From: Phycisphaerales bacterium
Lineage (GTDB): Bacteria; Planctomycetota; Phycisphaerae; Phycisphaerales; UBA1924
DNA: 64,000 nucleotides
Direction: 5' to 3'
NCBI GenBank assembly: GCA_020831775.1
Contig: JAFIFZ010000023.1
Span: 1-64,000, forward strand
Under the pieces are notes generated by a model that saw nothing but the letters and a program-made list of their open reading frames with translations, had not been told where the DNA came from and ran no database searches. Below, in pieces: positions 52,614 through 63,132 of the stretch (position 1 is the first letter of the stretch; each line of letters begins with the position of its first letter). The translations under genes and the position numbers were made by a program.

Positions 52614-52627
52614 ACGCAACCCACCGG

Positions 52628-52652
52628 CCCGTCGCCAAGGCACCGCGACGGG
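52628..52652 (+). promoter_or_regulatory. Leader hairpin 2 of fusA
   Basis: CCCGTCGC / GCGACGGG around a 9-base loop, ending 52 bases before the ATG. With hairpin 1 it forms a tandem structure that could sense translation state. Confidence 0.5.
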
Positions 52653-52704
52653 GAAGAACCGGATCACGAACCGAGGGAGCCCGGCAAGACCGAGGAACGG
52701 CACC

Positions 52705-54837
52705 ATGTCAGACGAACTCAAAGCTGTTGGCCTTCAGCATGTCCGCAACATCGGCATCTGCGCGCACATCGACGCCGGCAAGACCACGGTCACCGAGCGC
52801 ATCCTCTACTACACCGGCAAGAGCCACAAGATGGGCGAGGTGCACGAGGGCACCGCGACCATGGACTTCCTGCAGGAAGAGCAGGAGCGCGGGATCACGA
52901 TCCAGTCGGCCGCGACCACCTGCCCCTGGACCCGCAACAACGAGATCTACAAGATCAACCTGATCGACACCCCCGGCCACGTGGACTTCACCATCGAGGT
53001 CGAGCGTTCGATGCGCGTGCTCGACGGCGCGGTCGCTGTCTTCGACGGCAAAGAGGGCGTCGAGGCCCAGTCCGAGACCGTCTGGCGCCAGGCCGACCGG
53101 TACAGGGTTCCCCGCCTCTGCTTCATCAACAAGATGGACAAGCTGGGCGCCGACTTCGAGTTCAGCTTCCGCACGATCCACGAGCGCCTCGGCGCAAACC
53201 CGATCGCGGTGCAGTACCCGATCGGCTATGGCCAGGAGCTCGAGGGCATCATCGACCTCCTGTCGATGCGGGCCTTCTACTTCGACGCCGACGAGAAGGG
53301 CGCCGTCGTCACCGAGAAGGACATCCCCGACCACCTCGCCGAGACGGCCGCCAAGTGGCGCCACGACATGATCGAGAAGGCGGTCGAGTTCGACGACGCC
53401 CTCATGGAGCGGTACCTCGACGACGAGAACTCGATCACGGTCGAGGAGATCCGCGCCGCGATCCGCAAGGGCACGCTCGCCCGCGAGTGCAACCCCGTCT
53501 TCTGTGGCGCCGCCCTCCGCAACATCGGTGTGCAGCGCCTGCTCGACGGCGTCATCGACTACCTGCCCAACCCGACGGAGGTCCCGCCGGTCGAGGGCCT
53601 GAACCCCAAGAACAAGGACGAGAAGCTCGTCCGCCCCAACTCGCCCGACGCTCCGTTCTCCGGCCTGGTGTTCAAGGTCGTCAACGACGCGCACGGCGAC
53701 CTGACCTATGTCCGCATCTACTCGGGCATCATGACCAAGGGCGCCCGCCTGCTCAACCCCGTCAACGGCAAGAAGGAGATCGCCAGCCGCATCTTCGAGA
53801 TGCACGCCAAGGACCGCCTGGCGCTGGAAGAGGCTCACGCGGGCGCGATCGTCGCGGTCGTGGGCATCAAGGACTCGATCACCGGCGACACCCTCTGCGC
53901 CGCGGACGACCCGATCGTTCTGGAGCGGATGGACTTCCCCGAGCCGGTCATCAGCATGTCGATCGAGCCCAAGACCGCCGACGACAAGCGCAAGCTCTCG
54001 GAGGCACTCGTCACCATCCGGCGCGAGGACCCCTCCTTCCGCTCTGAGTACAACGACGAGACCGGCCAGACGATCATCAGCGGCATGGGCGAGCTCCACC
54101 TTGAGATCATCAAGAACAAGCTCGTCCGCGACATGAAGATCGGCGTCGAGGTCGGGCGTCCCCGCGTCAGCTACCGCGAGGCCATCAGCGGCACCGCGAC
54201 CAATGTCCGCGGCATCTTCAAGAAGCAGACCGGCGGTCGCGGTCAGTTCGGCGATGTCACCATCAACCTCATGCCCTACACCAAGGAGGAGGCGGAGGAG
54301 GAGGGTCTGAACTTCAAGGACAGCATCGCCTTCGTCAACAAGATCGTCGGCGGCTCGATCCCCCGCGAGTTCATCCCGTCGGTCGAGTCGGGCGTCCGCC
54401 AGACCGCCGTCTCGGGCGTCACCGCCGGCTACCCCTTGATCAACATCAAGGCCGAGCTGATCGACGGCTCGTTCCACGCGGTCGACTCGTCGAATGTCGC
54501 GTTCGAGCAGGCCGCACGCCTCGCCCTCCGCGACGCGGTGAGCAAGGCCGGCAATGTCCTCCTCGAGCCGATCATGAAGGTCGTGATCACCACCCCCGAG
54601 GACTACCTGGGCAACATCACCGGCGACCTCTCCTCCCGTCGCGGCATGATCACCGAGACCGAGGACCGCGGCCCGGTCAAGATCGTCTACGCCGAGGTCC
54701 CCCTCAGCGAGATGTTCGGCTACACGACCGTGCTCCGTGGCGTCTCGCAGGGACGGGCCACCAGCACGATGGAGTTCCTCGAGTACCGCGCCATGCCAGC
54801 CAGCCTCCAGAAGGAAGTCCTGGCGACCGGCGGCTGA
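52705..54837 (+). CDS. fusA: Translation elongation factor G
   Basis: GTPase that moves tRNAs and mRNA through the ribosome. The 710-residue protein starts near the P-loop AHIDAGKTT (residues 19-27), has the switch [19 protein letters not shown], and all five domains through to the C-terminal [30 protein letters not shown]. The length matches canonical EF-G. An AGGAACG site precedes the ATG at 52705. It is not in a str operon here (no rpsL, rpsG or tuf beside it), which is unusual for a main fusA. A strong terminator follows. Confidence 0.94.
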   Translation: MSDELKAVGLQHVRNIGICAHIDAGKTTVTERILYYTGKSHKMGEVHEGTATMDFLQEEQERGITIQSAATTCPWTRNNEIYKINLIDTPGHVDFTIEVERSMRVLDGAVAVFDGKEGVEAQSETVWRQADRYRVPRLCFINKMDKLGADFEFSFRTIHERLGANPIAVQYPIGYGQELEGIIDLLSMRAFYFDADEKGAVVTEKDIPDHLAETAAKWRHDMIEKAVEFDDALMERYLDDENSITVEEIRAAIRKGTLARECNPVFCGAALRNIGVQRLLDGVIDYLPNPTEVPPVEGLNPKNKDEKLVRPNSPDAPFSGLVFKVVNDAHGDLTYVRIYSGIMTKGARLLNPVNGKKEIASRIFEMHAKDRLALEEAHAGAIVAVVGIKDSITGDTLCAADDPIVLERMDFPEPVISMSIEPKTADDKRKLSEALVTIRREDPSFRSEYNDETGQTIISGMGELHLEIIKNKLVRDMKIGVEVGRPRVSYREAISGTATNVRGIFKKQTGGRGQFGDVTINLMPYTKEEAEEEGLNFKDSIAFVNKIVGGSIPREFIPSVESGVRQTAVSGVTAGYPLINIKAELIDGSFHAVDSSNVAFEQAARLALRDAVSKAGNVLLEPIMKVVITTPEDYLGNITGDLSSRRGMITETEDRGPVKIVYAEVPLSEMFGYTTVLRGVSQGRATSTMEFLEYRAMPASLQKEVLATGG

Positions 54838-54872
54838 GCCCGAACGCTCCGGCGAATCCCGAGTCCCTCCCC

Positions 54873-54903
54873 CGCCCCGGCCCAGAGCCGGGGCGTTTTC
54901 TTT
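54873..54903 (+). terminator. Intrinsic terminator of fusA
   Basis: Stem CGCCCCGGC/GCCGGGGCG with a 5-base loop (54873-54895) followed by TTTTCTTT, 36 bases after the fusA stop. A textbook rho-independent terminator. Confidence 0.9.
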
Positions 54904-55061
54904 GCCGCATCGCCGCCAGAAGCCGAGAAACGATTGTCCGGACACCGACGGTGGTTTATCCTCTCTTCTGCCCGTTTCGGCGCCGCCCCAACGCGGCCGA
55001 TGGGCAGTCGCGGCGCACCGCCGCCCGATCCGAGCGGCCCCTACCGGCGAAGGAGAGCCTC

Positions 55062-55709
55062 ATGGCCGAACCGATTTACCAGACCCTTCTGCTCTTCGGG
55101 GCCCCGGGCGCCGGCAAGGGCACCCAGGGCAAGATCCTCGGGCAGATCCCCGGGTTCTTCCATCTCTCCTGCGGCGAGATGTTCCGCAGCCTGGACATCC
55201 ACTCCGAGCTCGGCCAGATCTTCTACGAGTACTCCAGCCGCGGCGAATTGGTGCCCGACGATGTAACCGTCAAGATGTGGGCGGAGAACATCCGCGCGCA
55301 GACGATCCTGAGCCTGTACAAGCCGCACGACGACCTGCTGATCCTCGACGGGATCCCGCGGAGTGTCGAGCAGGCGAAGCTGATGGAGAAGTACATCAAG
55401 GTGCTGGGCATCGTGCACCTTGTCTGCCGCGACAAGGAAGCGATGGTCAAAAGGCTCCGCCGGCGCGCGCTGAAGGAGAACCGGGTCGACGACGCCAAGG
55501 AAGATGTGATTCGCAACCGCTGGCAGGTGTACGAGAGAGACACCGAGCCGGTGCTGAAGCACTACCGCGACAGTCTGATCCACGAGGTCGACGCGGTGGG
55601 CTCCCCCGCCAGCGTGCTCCAGCATGTTCTGGAGGTCGTCGTTCCGATCCAGGACACGCACTTCAACAACCCGATCGACGGCTCGGAGACCGGGCCCGGC
55701 AAGGCCTGA
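55062..55709 (+). CDS. adk: Adenylate kinase-family nucleoside monophosphate kinase with short LID
   Basis: Transfers phosphate between ATP and AMP (or a related NMP). The 215-residue protein has the P-loop GAPGAGKGTQ (residues 13-22), the NMP-binding GEMFRSLD and LDGIPRSVEQAK, and RNRWQVYERDTEPVLKHYR near the end. The LID is only a short loop (RRALKENRVDDAKEDV) without the zinc cysteines or the long beta domain of E. coli Adk, so it resembles the short or eukaryotic AK1/UMP-CMP type. A GGAG site precedes the ATG at 55062. Substrate preference cannot be read from the sequence. Confidence 0.87.
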   Translation: MAEPIYQTLLLFGAPGAGKGTQGKILGQIPGFFHLSCGEMFRSLDIHSELGQIFYEYSSRGELVPDDVTVKMWAENIRAQTILSLYKPHDDLLILDGIPRSVEQAKLMEKYIKVLGIVHLVCRDKEAMVKRLRRRALKENRVDDAKEDVIRNRWQVYERDTEPVLKHYRDSLIHEVDAVGSPASVLQHVLEVVVPIQDTHFNNPIDGSETGPGKA

Positions 55710-55782
55710 GCGGGCCGGAACCCGACACGGACATCCCCGAGAGCCGACCGACGATCGCCGCGCAGCGCGCGTAGGCTGGCGG

Positions 55783-56565
55783 ATGCGTCGGCTCGCTTTC
55801 ACTCTGATCGAGCTTCTGGTCGTGATGGCGATCATCGCGGTGCTGGCTGGCATCATGCTGCCCATGCTTGCCGGGGCGAGGGAACAGGCCCGGCAGGTTG
55901 TCTGCGGCTCACGCCTCCGCCAGATCGCGATCGGGATGGACCTGTACTGGAAGGATTTCGACCGCCTGCTCCCGCAGATGGCCGGCCCCCTGCCCGGCGG
56001 GGGCGAGTCGATCATCGGCTCGCTGTTCGCCGGCAAGAGGGGCACGCTGCCGATGTTCGGGCTCGACGAGTATGGCGCCTCCCGCCGCCCCCTGAACCCC
56101 TACGTGCTCACCCAGGCCCTCCCGCCCGACGAGGACAAGGGGACGGTCGAGCTGGAGGTCTTCCGGTCCCCGCTCGATCGCGGGGCGACGGTGCCCGGGC
56201 TGGGCAGGGTCGACTCGATGTACGACCTTGTCGGGTGCAGCTATGCCCTGAACGACCACGCGGTCGACAGCGACCCGATCAACGAGCTCTGGGCGACGCT
56301 CGTTCCGCCCGGGGGCGGGCGGATGCCCCCGATCCTCAACCCAAGCTTCACCTGGATGGTCGGGACGCACACGATCTACAACTACGACGGCGGGGGCGAC
56401 CGCGAGTCGCGATGGTTCAGGGGTAACCAGGAACGGGCGAACCTGCTCTACGCCGATCTGCACGTCGAACTCGGGATGATCGTGCCCGAGGGCGAGGTGC
56501 ACACGACCGACCGGTACACCTTCCTGCCCCGCCCAGACTGGATCGAAAACTACCCCCACCGCTGA
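55783..56565 (+). CDS. Type IV pilin/pseudopilin-like exported protein (DUF1559-like)
   Basis: A 260-residue protein with a prepilin N-terminus: basic start, then FTLIELLVVMAIIAVLAGIMLPML with Glu at position 5 of the mature protein, followed by a conserved AREQARQVVCGSRLRQIAIGM helix and a C-terminal globular domain. The planctomycete paralogue family with this layout is large; the role may be in a type II secretion-like or surface apparatus. It begins at 55783, 74 bases after adk; a TAGGCT hexamer ends 5 bases upstream. It meets the next gene tail to tail with a 4-base gap. Confidence 0.83.
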   Translation: MRRLAFTLIELLVVMAIIAVLAGIMLPMLAGAREQARQVVCGSRLRQIAIGMDLYWKDFDRLLPQMAGPLPGGGESIIGSLFAGKRGTLPMFGLDEYGASRRPLNPYVLTQALPPDEDKGTVELEVFRSPLDRGATVPGLGRVDSMYDLVGCSYALNDHAVDSDPINELWATLVPPGGGRMPPILNPSFTWMVGTHTIYNYDGGGDRESRWFRGNQERANLLYADLHVELGMIVPEGEVHTTDRYTFLPRPDWIENYPHR

Positions 56566-56569
56566 AGGT

Positions 56570-57952
56570 TCACTCGCGGTTTCTGCGCTGCTCGCGCTCG
56601 CGGCGTTGGTCCTCGGCAGTGATCGGTGTCGTCGTGACACTGAAGATCAGCGCCTGCACGGCGCGGTCCGGCGGGGTTGGCGTGATCAGCCAGCCCCAGA
56701 AGCCGGGCATGCCGGACTGCCCGTGCGAGCGGACGGTCGTGGGCGGGAAGAAGTGGAATGCGATGGGGGCGACGCCGTCGAGCTCGTCGTGGCTGCCGAA
56801 GTAGCGGACCGGTCGCTGCCAGTAGTTGCGCGGCATGCGCGACGAGACGCGGCGCATCCGCTGCGGGTCGACGGGGATCCATGTGACCGAGCCGTCGCGC
56901 TCGTCGTACAGGGCGAACTCGACCCACGAGCGGAGCGGGATGGCGGGGCCGCCCCTGCGGGTGCCGACGCCGCGGTCGCGGTCGCCCCGCTGCTCGTGCA
57001 CGTCATATCCGATGACGACGCGCGCGGGGATACCGACGCGCCGGTAGACCGAGGCGAGGAGCGTGGCCATGTCGAAGGGCGTGCCGCGCATCTCTCTGGC
57101 GGCGACGGTCGGCCCGTAGACCTCGACGGCCTCGAACTGGCCGGCGTGGTTGAAGAGCAGGCCGTTGCCCGATGGGGTGTAGTTCTCTGCGACCCTGCCC
57201 GCGAGGAACTTGGCGAGCACCGCGGGGCGCATCGCGCTCTTGACGCGGTCGATGCTCGCGCCGTCGGTCCACTCGGCGATCAGGCGGTCGACCGGGGCTG
57301 TGTCGTAGGGGCGGCTCGGCCCGACGCCGGGATCGAACTCGATAAAGGGCTGCGGCTCCATCACGCGCTTGAGCTCGTCGGGCAGTTCGTCCTCCCACCA
57401 CGCGACTCGCTCGGCGACCTCGTCTCTGTACACCGTGCGGTAGGAACGCATGGGGATCTCGAGCTGCAGGTTCATCTCGCGCGAGGTGATCGGCTCGCGG
57501 TTGGGCGCAACGAAGCCGAACCTGATGTACCCGGCGCCCGCCGCGACATCTTCGAGGTAGGCGTCGGGCGCGTCGGCGACCTTGTGCCCGTCGAACTGCA
57601 TCTCACCCCGGATCTTCGAGATGTCTGTGCGGTGCGAGGCGGAGGTGTTGGGGGCGGGGAAGATGACCGCGGCGGTCTCGATCTTCCACTGATCGATCTC
57701 GGGCATGCGGTCTTCGGGCGGGCGGCGCTCGAACCACGAACGCACCTCGACGCGGGCGCGGACCGTCCAGCGTCGTTCGTTGGTGAACTCCATGATGTCG
57801 GGGTTGGGCAGGCCGGGCCCGCGCTGGGCCCGCTGGCCGGGCTCGGCGGGCTGGGCCGCTGCGGGCGCAACGGGCAAGGCCAGGGCCGCGAGCGCCAACG
57901 AAAGGATCGCGGGCAGCACGCCTGCGTGGCAACGAACGGTCGGGCTCGGCAT
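56570..57952 (-). CDS. Exported transglutaminase-fold protein lacking the catalytic Cys and His
   Basis: A 460-residue protein with a signal peptide (about residues 1-33, ending APAAAQ). The segment RGTPFDMATLLASVYRRVGI (289-308) continuing PARVVIGYDV, and SWVEFALYDERDGSVTWIPVDP, follow the transglutaminase-like domain order. Where active enzymes have RG-x-C there is RGTP (Pro 292), and where they have H-A-W there is R-S-W (341-343); only the Asp (362) remains. So it should not be a Cys-His-Asp enzyme. The ATG at 57952 has a GGAG site. It is convergent with the pilin-like gene and divergent from fumC. The function is probably structural or binding. Confidence 0.82.
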   Translation of the reverse strand: MPSPTVRCHAGVLPAILSLALAALALPVAPAAAQPAEPGQRAQRGPGLPNPDIMEFTNERRWTVRARVEVRSWFERRPPEDRMPEIDQWKIETAAVIFPAPNTSASHRTDISKIRGEMQFDGHKVADAPDAYLEDVAAGAGYIRFGFVAPNREPITSREMNLQLEIPMRSYRTVYRDEVAERVAWWEDELPDELKRVMEPQPFIEFDPGVGPSRPYDTAPVDRLIAEWTDGASIDRVKSAMRPAVLAKFLAGRVAENYTPSGNGLLFNHAGQFEAVEVYGPTVAAREMRGTPFDMATLLASVYRRVGIPARVVIGYDVHEQRGDRDRGVGTRRGGPAIPLRSWVEFALYDERDGSVTWIPVDPQRMRRVSSRMPRNYWQRPVRYFGSHDELDGVAPIAFHFFPPTTVRSHGQSGMPGFWGWLITPTPPDRAVQALIFSVTTTPITAEDQRREREQRRNRE

Positions 57953-58186
57953 GGCTGGGGCTCCGTTTCCGGCTTGCGGTCCGGGCTCTGGCTCCGGGCA
58001 TTCGCTCAAGGGGGAGGGCCGTGCGGCCCGGGCGAGCGTCGCCCTGTTGGTCCCTGCCGGGGGTGGGCGCGTACCCTCGTCGCCCCGGCGCTCCCTGCAA
58101 GAGTATAACTGCATGCGGGCCCGGCACAAAGCGGGGCACGAGGCCGGACCCGAACTTCACAGACCAGACCCACACCGGAGGCGTTG

Positions 58187-59674
<1,488 letters not shown>

Positions 59675-59706
59675 GACCGCCCGAGAGTTTGCCGAAGACC
59701 GACACA

Positions 59707-59749
59707 AAGGACAGGACGCCGGGCGGCAGCGCCCGGCGTCCTTGTCCTT
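59707..59749. terminator. Bidirectional terminator between fumC and the dockerin-like cluster
   Basis: A long hairpin: AAGGACA and GGACGCCGGGC pair with GCCCGGCGTCC and TGTCCTT, 18 bp with a single bulged T, loop GGCAGC. It lies 33 bases after the fumC stop and 26 bases after the stop of the convergent gene, so it can end both transcripts. Confidence 0.8.
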
Positions 59750-59774
59750 GTGGAGTCGGCAGGACATGGCCGCG

Positions 59775-60509
59775 TCAGCAGCCGATCGCAAACGCGTTGA
59801 GGAACTCGAAGAAGTCGTCGGCATCGATCACGCCGTCGTTGTTGAAGTCGGCTCGCATATCGCCATCTGCGAAGAGCTGGAGGAAGAGGAAGAAGTCGTC
59901 GGCGTCGACCACGCCGTCGCCGTTGAGGTCGGGCGGGCAGGCCGTGCCCGAGCTGACCATGACGCGCAGAGCACTCATGTTGCTGTTTGGAAAGAGCGTC
60001 CAGGTTCCGGGCCCGCCACGCCAAGCCCAGCGGTCATTGGTGTGACCGAACGAGTTCCGCAGCCAGGCGCCCCAACTATTGGAGCCGGGCATGATGCCCA
60101 TCCAGTAGACGACACCCTGCTCGAGTTGGACCGATCCGTCCGCCGTGATACTCAGCGGAAGGTCCGCGATGTTCGGAGAGTTCGGCGCATCCCATTCGGC
60201 CAAGAGCGTGCCGGGCTCGCCGAAACTGTCTTCGTAGATCTGGAACCAGAAGAGATCGTCGCTGCCGCGATGGATCAGCGGGAAGGTGATCTCGGTGATC
60301 CCGCCGCTCGCCTCAGGAACGATGCGGAAGAAAGGTCCCCACGGCTGGCCTGCGTCCGGCCCCATGACAACCATGCCGAGCGACTCGAACTCGTTGCCCG
60401 GCCCCATGTTGTCAAAGGCGGTCTCGATTGCGTGAGCGCCGGACGCGAGCACTGCGATTGAAATCGCGATGGTCGACGCCGTTGCCCCGCGTCTTCGTAA
60501 CTGTGCCAT
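59775..60509 (-). CDS. Exported protein with dockerin-like C-terminal EF-hand pair (paralogue 1)
   Basis: A 244-residue secreted protein. After a signal peptide (ending near SGAHA), a beta-rich domain of about 160 residues resembles choice-of-anchor domains (FWFQIYEDSFGEPGTLLAEWD, VYWMGIMPGSNSW). The C-terminal 55 residues carry two EF-hand-like loops, DLNGDGVVDADDFFLFLQLF and DFNNDGVIDADDFFEFLNAF, preceded by a CPP and ending in Gly-Cys. It is the most diverged N-terminal member of the paralogues, yet shares almost identical 3' DNA. A GGAG site precedes the ATG. It follows the next gene by only 34 bases and is likely cotranscribed with it. Confidence 0.82.
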   Translation of the reverse strand: MAQLRRRGATASTIAISIAVLASGAHAIETAFDNMGPGNEFESLGMVVMGPDAGQPWGPFFRIVPEASGGITEITFPLIHRGSDDLFWFQIYEDSFGEPGTLLAEWDAPNSPNIADLPLSITADGSVQLEQGVVYWMGIMPGSNSWGAWLRNSFGHTNDRWAWRGGPGTWTLFPNSNMSALRVMVSSGTACPPDLNGDGVVDADDFFLFLQLFADGDMRADFNNDGVIDADDFFEFLNAFAIGC

Positions 60510-60543
60510 GGTCTACTCCGATCGGTGAGCGGTTGAAGCGACT

Positions 60544-61266
60544 TCAGCAGCCCGCAGCAAATGCGTTGAGGAACTCGAAGAAGTCGTCGGCATCGATCAC
60601 GCCGTCGTTGTTGAAGTCGGCCCGGAGGTCGCCCGCGGCGAAGAGCTGCAGGAAGAGGAAGAAATCGTCAGCGTCGACCACGCCGTCGCCGTTGAGGTCC
60701 GGCGGGCAGGTCGGGCCGGCTGCGTCGACCATGATGCGCAGGCCACTCATGTTGCTGTTCGCAAAGAGGGTCCAGGTACCAGGACCTCGCCAGGCCCAGC
60801 GGTTCTTGGTCTCGCCGAACGAGTTGCGCCGCCAGGTACCGTTGCTGTCCATCGCGGGCATGATGCCGATCCAGTAGGTCGTGCCCTGGTCGAGGCTCGT
60901 CGAACCATCGAACTGGAAGGTGCTGAGGCCGTTGGCCGGATCACCGGAGACCTCGTGCTCGCCGACGAGCGCACCGATCTGCCCGAAGTCGTCCTGGTAG
61001 ACCTGGAACCAGAACTGGTTGTTCTGATTGCTGTGGGCCAGGGGGAACGAGACCTCGACGATGCCGCCGCTCGCCTCGGCGGTGATGTCGAAGAACGCGG
61101 CCCACGGAACTCCGACATCGGGCCCGCGGACGAGCATGCCCGTCCCCGGCTCAAACGCGTTGCCAGAGCCGAGGTTGTCGTACGCCGTCGATTGCGCTGA
61201 AGCACCGGATGCGGCGATCAAGCCAGCGCACACAGACACACCAAACAGCTTTGCTCTGTTCACCAC
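60544..61266 (-). CDS. Exported protein with dockerin-like C-terminal EF-hand pair (paralogue 2)
   Basis: Close paralogue of the genes at 61437 and 62323. It starts at GTG codons (61266 or 61263) after AAAGGAG, aligned with the starts of those genes; the frame open to 61365 is not used. Signal peptide ends SGASAQ. The domain AYDNLGSGNAFEPGTGMLVRGPDVG to WRGPGTWTLFANSNMSGLRIM is followed by CPPDLNGDGVVDADDFFLFL and DFNNDGVIDADDFFEFLNAF, ending AAGC. It has its own conserved promoter (61350-61378). Its role is unknown; surface display or matrix is likely. Confidence 0.82.
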   Translation of the reverse strand: MVNRAKLFGVSVCAGLIAASGASAQSTAYDNLGSGNAFEPGTGMLVRGPDVGVPWAAFFDITAEASGGIVEVSFPLAHSNQNNQFWFQVYQDDFGQIGALVGEHEVSGDPANGLSTFQFDGSTSLDQGTTYWIGIMPAMDSNGTWRRNSFGETKNRWAWRGPGTWTLFANSNMSGLRIMVDAAGPTCPPDLNGDGVVDADDFFLFLQLFAAGDLRADFNNDGVIDADDFFEFLNAFAAGC

Positions 61267-61349
61267 AAGAATCTCCTTTTCACTACCCAAACGCTCCGCC
61301 ACTCCGACGGCGGCCCACGGTGACGAGACCCATCGCCTCATCTGCGGCG

Positions 61350-61378
61350 AACTTAACAGAACCACTCCGCCGCGTCAA
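61350..61378 (-). promoter_or_regulatory. Conserved promoter of dockerin-like paralogue 2
   Basis: On the minus strand TTGACG (61373-61378), 17 bases, TAAGTT (61350-61355). The same hexamers at the same spacing occur upstream of paralogues 3 and 4. Confidence 0.65.
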
Positions 61379-61436
61379 CAGTTTCCGCGCAGGATGCCAT
61401 TTTCAGGCGGCATCCAAACTCTTTTCCTCCCGACAT

Positions 61437-62156
61437 TCAGCAGCCGATTGCGAACGCGTTGAGGAACTCGAAGAAGTCGTCGGCATCGATCACGCCGTCG
61501 TTGTTGAAGTCGGCTCGCATATCGCCATCTGCGAAGAGCTGGAGGAAGAGGAAGAAGTCGTCGGCGGCGACGACGCCGTCGCCGTTGAGGTCAGGCGGGC
61601 AGGCCGGGACAGTGGCACCGACCATGACACGGAGCGCGCTCACTTGGCTGTTAGAGAACAGGGTCCATGTGTCGGGGCCGCGCCAGGCCCAACGGTTCTT
61701 GGTCTCGCCGAAGTTGTTCCGGCGCCAGGTACCGTGGCTGTTCATGGCCGGCAAGACACCGATCCAGTAGACCGTGCCCTGCTCGAGGTTGATTGTGCCG
61801 TCGAGCTGGAAGGTGCTGAGACCGTTGTCCGGATCGCCGGTGACCTCGTGCTCGCCGACCAGCGCACCGATCTGCCCGAAATCGTCCTCGTAGACCTGGA
61901 ACCAATACTGGTTGTTGTGGTTGTTGTGGTGCAGCGGGAACGAGACCTCGACGATGCCGCCGCTCGCCTCAGCGGTGATGTCGAAGAACGCGGCCCACGG
62001 AACACCGACATCGGGCCCGCGAACGAGCATGCCCGCCATGGCGTCGAACTCATTGCCCGGGCCCATGTTGTCGTAGGCGGTCGTCTGCGCCGAAGCACCT
62101 GACGCGGCGACCAACCCTGCACACACAGACAGACCCAACAGCTTTGTTCTGTTCAT
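61437..62156 (-). CDS. Exported protein with dockerin-like C-terminal EF-hand pair (paralogue 3)
   Basis: A 239-residue secreted paralogue starting at ATG 62156 (or the GTG just before it, 62159) after AAAGGAG. Signal peptide MNRTKLLGLSVCAGLVAASGASA. The main domain (TTAYDNMGPGNEF to TWTLFSNSQVSALRVMV) is very close to paralogues 2 and 4. The dockerin-like tail reads DLNGDGVVAADDFFLFLQLF, in which Ala replaces Asp in the first loop, and then DFNNDGVIDADDFFEFLNAF, ending AIGC. The first loop may therefore bind calcium less well. Transcribed from its own conserved promoter. Confidence 0.82.
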   Translation of the reverse strand: MNRTKLLGLSVCAGLVAASGASAQTTAYDNMGPGNEFDAMAGMLVRGPDVGVPWAAFFDITAEASGGIVEVSFPLHHNNHNNQYWFQVYEDDFGQIGALVGEHEVTGDPDNGLSTFQLDGTINLEQGTVYWIGVLPAMNSHGTWRRNNFGETKNRWAWRGPDTWTLFSNSQVSALRVMVGATVPACPPDLNGDGVVAADDFFLFLQLFADGDMRADFNNDGVIDADDFFEFLNAFAIGC

Positions 62157-62243
62157 CACGACGCTCTCCTTTGAATATCGAAACTCTCCGCCACTCCGAC
62201 AGCGGACCCACGGTGACGAGACCCGGCACCCCGTCCAATACGG

Positions 62244-62272
62244 AACTTAACAGAACCTCATCTGCGCGTCAA
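62244..62272 (-). promoter_or_regulatory. Conserved promoter of dockerin-like paralogue 3
   Basis: TTGACG (62267-62272), 17 bases, TAAGTT (62244-62249), minus strand. The leader between it and the start is also conserved among the paralogues. Confidence 0.65.
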
Positions 62273-62322
62273 GAAGTTATCCGGCGGAGATTCCGGCTCC
62301 GAACAGAATTCGGCCAGTCCAT

Positions 62323-63051
62323 TCAGCACCCTTGCGCAAACGCGTTGAGGAACTCGAAGAAGTCGTCCGCGTCGATCACGCCGTCGTTGTTGAAGTCGGC
62401 TCGCAGGTCGCCATCGGCGAACAGCTGCAGGAAGAGAAAGAAGTCGTCGGCGTCGACCACGCCATCGCCGTTGAGGTCGGGCGGGCAGGTCGGGCCGGCG
62501 GCGTCGACCATGATGCGCAGCCCGGCCATGCCGGTGCTGGAAAAGAAGCTCCAAGTATCCGGCCCGCGCCAGGCCCAGCGGCTCCTGGTCTCGCCGAAGT
62601 TGTTCCAGTGCCAGGTGCCGTGGCTGGCCGGCCCCGGCATGATGCCGATCCAGTAGGTCGTGCCCTGTTCGAGGTTGATCGAGCCGTCGAACTGGAAGGT
62701 GCTGACACCGATGTTCGGATCGGCAAAGACCTCGTGCTCGCCGACCAGCGGGCCGATCTGGCCGAAATCGTCCTGGTAGACCTGGAACCAGAAGAGATTG
62801 TTCTGGTTGTTGAGAAGCAGCGGAAACGAAACTTCAACAATGCCGCCGCTCGCCTCGACGGGGATGCCGAAGAACGCCGCCCAGGGCGAGAGCGTCGATG
62901 CGTCCGGTCCACGAGTAACCATGCCATGCGTGGCGTCGAACTCATTGCCCGGGCCGAGGTTGTCGTACGCCGTCAACTGCGCCGAAGCGCCGGACGCGGC
63001 GACCAACCCAGCGCACGCAGACACACCAAACAGCTTTGTTCTGTTCACCAC
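62323..63051 (-). CDS. Exported protein with dockerin-like C-terminal EF-hand pair (paralogue 4)
   Basis: A 242-residue secreted paralogue starting at GTG codons (63051 or 63048) after AAAGGAG. Signal peptide NRTKLFGVSACAGLVAASGASA. The domain (TAYDNLGPGNEFDATHGMV to SFFSSTGMAGLRIMV) has a four-residue insert (DASTLSP) compared with the siblings. Both EF-hand-like loops are complete, and the protein ends AQGC. The Cys before the tail (GPTCPPDLNG) and the final Cys could form a disulfide, as in the other paralogues. Confidence 0.82.
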   Translation of the reverse strand: MVNRTKLFGVSACAGLVAASGASAQLTAYDNLGPGNEFDATHGMVTRGPDASTLSPWAAFFGIPVEASGGIVEVSFPLLLNNQNNLFWFQVYQDDFGQIGPLVGEHEVFADPNIGVSTFQFDGSINLEQGTTYWIGIMPGPASHGTWHWNNFGETRSRWAWRGPDTWSFFSSTGMAGLRIMVDAAGPTCPPDLNGDGVVDADDFFLFLQLFADGDLRADFNNDGVIDADDFFEFLNAFAQGC

Positions 63052-63132
63052 GAGGTTCTCCTTTGAGCACCGAAACTCTCAGCCGCAACGACGGCGGACC
63101 CACGGAACCAGACCCGACGCGCGACCGAACGG

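Larger units (their letters stand above)
52244..52704 (+). promoter_or_regulatory. Long structured leader of fusA
   Basis: A 461-base gap with no supported gene. The last 110 bases hold two perfect 8-bp hairpins (52595-52613 and 52628-52652) before the fusA start, and weaker repeats such as CCCCG/CGGGG near 52442. A 14-codon ATG frame at 52319-52363, rich in Asp, might be a leader peptide but has no clear ribosome site. The frame upstream of fusA is open in phase to 52420, yet the conserved EF-G N-terminus begins at 52705. Confidence 0.45.

Noticed and set aside
52420-52704. In-frame N-terminal extension of EF-G by 95 residues
   Set aside because: No homology to EF-G, no ribosome site at 52420, and the conserved N-terminus starts at 52705; the region is better explained as leader RNA.
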